From: an uncultured Clostridia bacterium
GTDB lineage: Bacteria; Bacillota; Clostridia; Christensenellales; Borkfalkiaceae
Direction: 5' to 3'
Assembly: GCA_947629735.1 (NCBI GenBank)
Contig: CANREX010000067.1
Location: 1 to 7,897 of the forward strand
DNA length: 7,897 nt
In this document: piece after piece, positions 5,705-7,897 of the stretch
Layout of the letters: every line of letters starts with the position of its first letter
Position numbering within the stretch: position 1 is the first letter of the stretch
Made by a program: the position numbers and the translations under genes
The notes under the pieces: model-generated
Seen by the model: only the letters and a program-made list of their open reading frames with translations
Database searches by the model: none
What the model was told of the DNA's origin: nothing

Positions 5705-5866
5705 ATGTCCAAGAAAAAGAGAAAAGTCCCCAGGCTCACGGACGAACAGTACAACGAATATATCGCGACTTTGAAGGAAGACCCTGCGCTCTATTCCGCA
5801 GACGGAAAGCTCGTCGTGCCGCCCGAAATCGACGTGCGCAAAGACGGCAAAAAACAGGGCGAGTGA
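5705..5866 (+). CDS. Small basic protein of unknown function, 53 residues
   Basis: Function not recognised. The start is fixed by a perfect GGAGGT (5694-5699) five bases before the ATG at 5705. An upstream in-frame ATG at 5675 would place this site inside the coding region and is less likely. The protein opens with a basic tail (MSKKKRKVPR), then an amphipathic helix around LTDEQYNEYIATLKEDPALY (11-30), a turn SADGKLVVPPE, and a charged tail ending KKQGE. There are no cysteines, no signal peptide and no membrane segment. I have a vague recollection of similar short proteins in Clostridia genomes, but cannot name a family. It lies 229 bases after serA, so it may be read through from that operon or have its own weak promoter; I see no convincing one. 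The strong ribosome site and protein-like composition support a real gene. Confidence 0.75.
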   Translation: MSKKKRKVPRLTDEQYNEYIATLKEDPALYSADGKLVVPPEIDVRKDGKKQGE

Positions 5867-5966
5867 AAGGGGTTTTCTTAAATAAAAAAGCGGCAAAAAC
5901 GTAAAAGATCGGCACATATCCCCGCACCAATCGACTTTTTGATGGCGCGCGGACTGAAAACAAGCG

Positions 5967-6071
5967 GCGCAAATTAAGCGGAGGGCGCGAGCGAAAAGCG
6001 CGCGGCGGACGGCGGACGCGCGCCAAAAACAGCGCCAAAAACAGCGCAAATTAAGCAAAACGCAAATTAAG
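5967..6071. repeat. Short intergenic repeats CGCAAATTAA and GCGCCAAAAACA
   Basis: GCGCCAAAAACA is tandemly duplicated at 6020-6031 and 6032-6043 (period 12). CGCAAATTAAG occurs at 5968-5978, 6045-6055 and 6061-6071. A fourth copy of its first ten bases lies at 7700-7709. All four CGCAAATTAA copies are intergenic and on the same strand. The surrounding stretch 5867-6080 is otherwise purine-rich and holds no gene that I can support. Confidence 0.8.
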
Positions 6072-6082
6072 ACAAGTTTTAA

Positions 6083-6119
6083 GCGGCGGGGATTTTTCTC
6101 ACGGAAAAATCCCCGCCGC
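6083..6119 (-). terminator. Strong hairpin terminator of spoIVA, perhaps bidirectional
   Basis: Bases 6083-6098 pair perfectly with 6104-6119 (16 bp) around a 5-nt loop. The stem has a GC-rich base and an A/T-rich top. It starts 12 bases past the spoIVA stop codon and lies between convergent genes, as expected for a shared terminator. The flanking U-run is poor in both directions (TTAAAACTTG on the minus strand, GTATTTTGCG on the plus), so the assignment rests on stem strength and position. Confidence 0.65.
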
Positions 6120-6131
6120 CGTATTTTGCGC

Positions 6132-7604
6132 TCAGAGCAGTATGCAGATAACCCCGCCTTTGCCCTCGTTCACTATTCTGGTAATTGTGCGGCGCATCTT
6201 GTTGCGCGTGTCCTCCTGAATGCCGCAGACCTTGCCTTCCAGCCCTTCCTTGACCATGCTGCGCAGCGACTTGCCGAACAGGCTTGTGTTCCACGTCGCC
6301 TGCGGGTCGGTTTCGAACCCGTTCATTATGCCGTTCACCATGTCCTCGCTCTGCGAAGCTACGCCCATGATGGGGTTGACTTCCCCGCACACGTCCACTT
6401 TCACGACGTGGTAGCTCGGCGCAGTCGCCCGCAGGCGTATTCCCACGTTGCCGCCCTGCCGTATGAGTTTGGGTTTATCGAGGTTGAGGTCATCGTCGTC
6501 GGGACGGACTATGCCGTAGCCCGTTGCCTTCGCGCAGTCGAACGCGTCGCGCACCTTGTCGTAATTCTTCTTTGCGAGCGACGCCTTTGCTACATACTCC
6601 ATCAGCGCGCCCTCGTCGCAGATTTCTTCGCCCGAAAGCGAGGAGAGCATCTTGAAGAACACGCCCTCTTTGAGCCCCGCGTCCACCGTCGCTTTGCCCG
6701 TCGCGAGGGAGAGATTGACGCCCACTTCGCCGTTCCAATACTCGCAGCCCGAGAACATTTCGTCGAACGCGGCGCACTCCCTCATTACGCCTATCTTTTC
6801 GGCGGCGGCGCGCACGCTGCACAAAAGCTCGCTTATGGCGGGACTTTCGGGCGGCATCACGCGTATCCAATCGGGTATTTTGACGTCTATCGAGGTGACG
6901 GGGAATTCGAACAGCACGGCGCGCAGAATGGAGAGCAAATCGGACGGCGACGCCTTTTCGCAGTTCACCGCCTCGACGGCGCAGCAATATTTATCTTCCA
7001 GCTCCTTTTTAAGCGCCGCCGCCGCGGGCGATTGCGGGTCGCGGCAGTTGAGCACGACGACGAAGGGCTTCCCTATCCTTTTGAGCTCTTCCACCGTCCG
7101 CTCTTCGGCGGGAACGTAGTCCTGCCTGTCTATGCCCGTGACAGAGCCGTCGCACGTCACGCATATGCCTATCGTGGAGTGGTCGCGAATGACCTTTTGC
7201 GTGCCGAGAGCCGCCGCTTCCGCAAACGGCAGGGGCTTATCGCTCCACATAGTGTTTACGAGCCGCGGCGCGCCGTCCTCTTCGAACCCGTTCGCACCCT
7301 CCACCACGAATCCGACGCAATCTATGAGCCGCACGTTAGCCTCGGCGTTGTCTATTTTCACCCTTGCAGCCTTGGCGGGAATGAACTTCGGCTCGGTCGT
7401 CATGACCGTCTTGCCCGCCGCCGACTGCGGGAGTTCGTCTACCATTTCTTTGACCGTTCCCCCCTCGGCGTTGGGGAGAACGAGCTCCGTCATAAACCGC
7501 TTAATCAAAGTCGATTTGCCTGTGCGGACAGGTCCGACAACGCCTATGTAAATGTCGCCGCCGCTCCTTTCCGCCATATCCTTATAAATACCTGTATCTG
7601 ACAT
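6132..7604 (-). CDS. spoIVA: Stage IV sporulation protein A (spore coat basement ATPase)
   Basis: SpoIVA hydrolyses ATP and polymerises on the outer forespore membrane, building the basement layer to which the spore coat attaches; it also affects cortex formation. The 490 residues match the B. subtilis protein (492). Landmarks are the N-terminal IYKDMAERSGGDIY, Walker A GPVRTGKST (24-32, K30), the conserved DELPQSAAGKTVMTTEPKF (56-74, with the threonine pair T69-T70), and a Walker-B-like DCVGF (95-99). The middle domain follows, then a C-terminal polymerisation domain with IRQGG, VKVDV, WNTSLFGKSL and the terminal NEGKGGVICILL, equivalent to GGLIAIIL in B. subtilis. The ATG at 7604 follows GGAGG (7611-7615) by six bases. 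In B. subtilis transcription depends on the mother-cell factor sigma-E; the same is inferred here. The gene is intact and shows that the host carries the sporulation programme. Confidence 0.98.
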   Translation of the reverse strand: MSDTGIYKDMAERSGGDIYIGVVGPVRTGKSTLIKRFMTELVLPNAEGGTVKEMVDELPQSAAGKTVMTTEPKFIPAKAARVKIDNAEANVRLIDCVGFVVEGANGFEEDGAPRLVNTMWSDKPLPFAEAAALGTQKVIRDHSTIGICVTCDGSVTGIDRQDYVPAEERTVEELKRIGKPFVVVLNCRDPQSPAAAALKKELEDKYCCAVEAVNCEKASPSDLLSILRAVLFEFPVTSIDVKIPDWIRVMPPESPAISELLCSVRAAAEKIGVMRECAAFDEMFSGCEYWNGEVGVNLSLATGKATVDAGLKEGVFFKMLSSLSGEEICDEGALMEYVAKASLAKKNYDKVRDAFDCAKATGYGIVRPDDDDLNLDKPKLIRQGGNVGIRLRATAPSYHVVKVDVCGEVNPIMGVASQSEDMVNGIMNGFETDPQATWNTSLFGKSLRSMVKEGLEGKVCGIQEDTRNKMRRTITRIVNEGKGGVICILL

Positions 7605-7625
7605 CTGTCGCCTCCGTCCTCATTT

Positions 7626-7645
7626 CAGCCGGGAATTTTCGGCTG
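7626..7645 (-). other. Small hairpin in the spoIVA leader
   Basis: CAGCCG (7626-7631) pairs with CGGCTG (7640-7645) around an 8-nt loop. It would lie in the 5' untranslated region, about ten bases upstream of the Shine-Dalgarno site. It does not cover that site, so it may only stabilise the message. A role is speculative. Confidence 0.35.
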
Positions 7646-7664
7646 CGTTACGTATAAATATAAT

Positions 7665-7692
7665 ATTATCGGACGAAAAATTTTATGCACAA
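7665..7692 (-). promoter_or_regulatory. Candidate promoter region of spoIVA
   Basis: On the minus strand TTGTGC (7692-7687) is followed after 16 bases by GATAAT (7670-7665) inside an A/T-rich stretch. The same region also contains GCATAAA, which partly resembles the sigma-E -35 element, but I cannot place a sigma-E -10 element at the usual distance. The region is the obvious promoter location. The sigma factor cannot be decided from sequence alone. Confidence 0.35.
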
Positions 7693-7876
7693 ATCCCACC
7701 GCAAATTAAAATGAAAAGCAGCGTGACATCTCCCCCGCCGGATTCCTCGGGCGGAAAGACAATGCGGTAAACCCCACACCCCACCCTGCCCTCCCCTTCT
7801 CACACGGCGTAAGGGCAACACCGTGTTCGGTCACCGTTCGCGCGGAACGATATGCGCTCACTCATCTCGCGCGGCA
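7693..7876. other. Intergenic stretch with several hairpins, no gene seen
   Basis: No reading frame is convincing. Inverted repeats are CCGCC/GGCGG (7735-7739 and 7750-7754), ACACGG/CCGTGT (7802-7807 and 7821-7826) and CGTTC/GAACG (7835-7839 and 7845-7849). A C-rich, G-poor tract lies at about 7769-7800. I recognise no known riboswitch or small-RNA signature. Confidence 0.45.
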
Positions 7877-7897
7877 AAACAGCGCACTGTGCTGTTT
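7877..7897 (-). terminator. Hairpin at the right edge, possible terminator of an off-window gene
   Basis: AAACAGC (7877-7883) pairs with GCTGTTT (7891-7897). A further G-T and C-G pair inside leaves a 3-nt loop. On the minus strand the stem runs into TGTTTTG, a short U-run, so it could end a leftward gene lying beyond the window. On the plus strand the stem ends in TTT at the edge and what follows is unknown. The orientation is therefore uncertain. Confidence 0.4.

Noticed and set aside
6126..7601. 491-residue plus-strand frame opposite spoIVA
   Set aside because: It mirrors the spoIVA codons. The minus strand encodes an unmistakable SpoIVA, with Walker A and a conserved C-terminus, over the same bases.

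Overview
The window looks like chromosomal DNA from an endospore-forming Clostridia-type bacterium (Bacillota), probably an uncultured, moderately GC-rich lineage. The main evidence is a full-length spoIVA, a gene of the endospore programme. It is supported by strong GGAGG-type ribosome binding sites, a short-form Firmicutes-style SerA, and the start of a C-terminal domain that I recall from large proteins of uncultured Clostridia. No mobile element, CRISPR array, tRNA or rRNA is visible.

Layout, left to right. Bases 1-2434 (minus strand) hold the first 811 codons of a very large, highly repetitive, acidic cytoplasmic protein whose 3' end lies off the left edge. It has an N-terminal coiled coil, then about two dozen degenerate 17-32-residue helical repeats in two subfamilies, a second short coiled coil, a Glu/Asp-rich linker, and the start of a conserved C-terminal domain (MMKYNRSFIAR...). 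A promoter with an internal inverted repeat lies at about 2538-2566. Bases 2570-3060 contain no convincing gene but are rich in degenerate 12-21-bp tandem repeats.

Bases 3061-5475 (plus strand) form a serC-serA operon for the first two steps of serine synthesis from 3-phosphoglycerate. It has a well-formed promoter (TTGTAT-17-TATAAT), an adjacent 14-bp perfect palindrome resembling a GntR-family operator, and a structured leader of about 130 nt. The two genes are one base apart. No phosphoserine phosphatase gene is present. After a repeat-bearing spacer comes a 53-residue basic protein of unknown function (5705-5866) with a perfect Shine-Dalgarno sequence.

Bases 6132-7604 (minus strand) encode SpoIVA, the ATPase that forms the basement layer of the spore coat. 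It converges on the small gene, and a 16-bp-stem hairpin (6083-6119) separates the two. Bases 7605-7897 hold the spoIVA leader and promoter candidates, then a gene-free stretch with several hairpins. The last of these, at the right edge, resembles a terminator for a gene outside the window.

The serine operon and spoIVA are ordinary housekeeping and sporulation genes with no evident functional link. The least explained element is the giant repeat protein at the left, followed by the intergenic short-repeat arrays.
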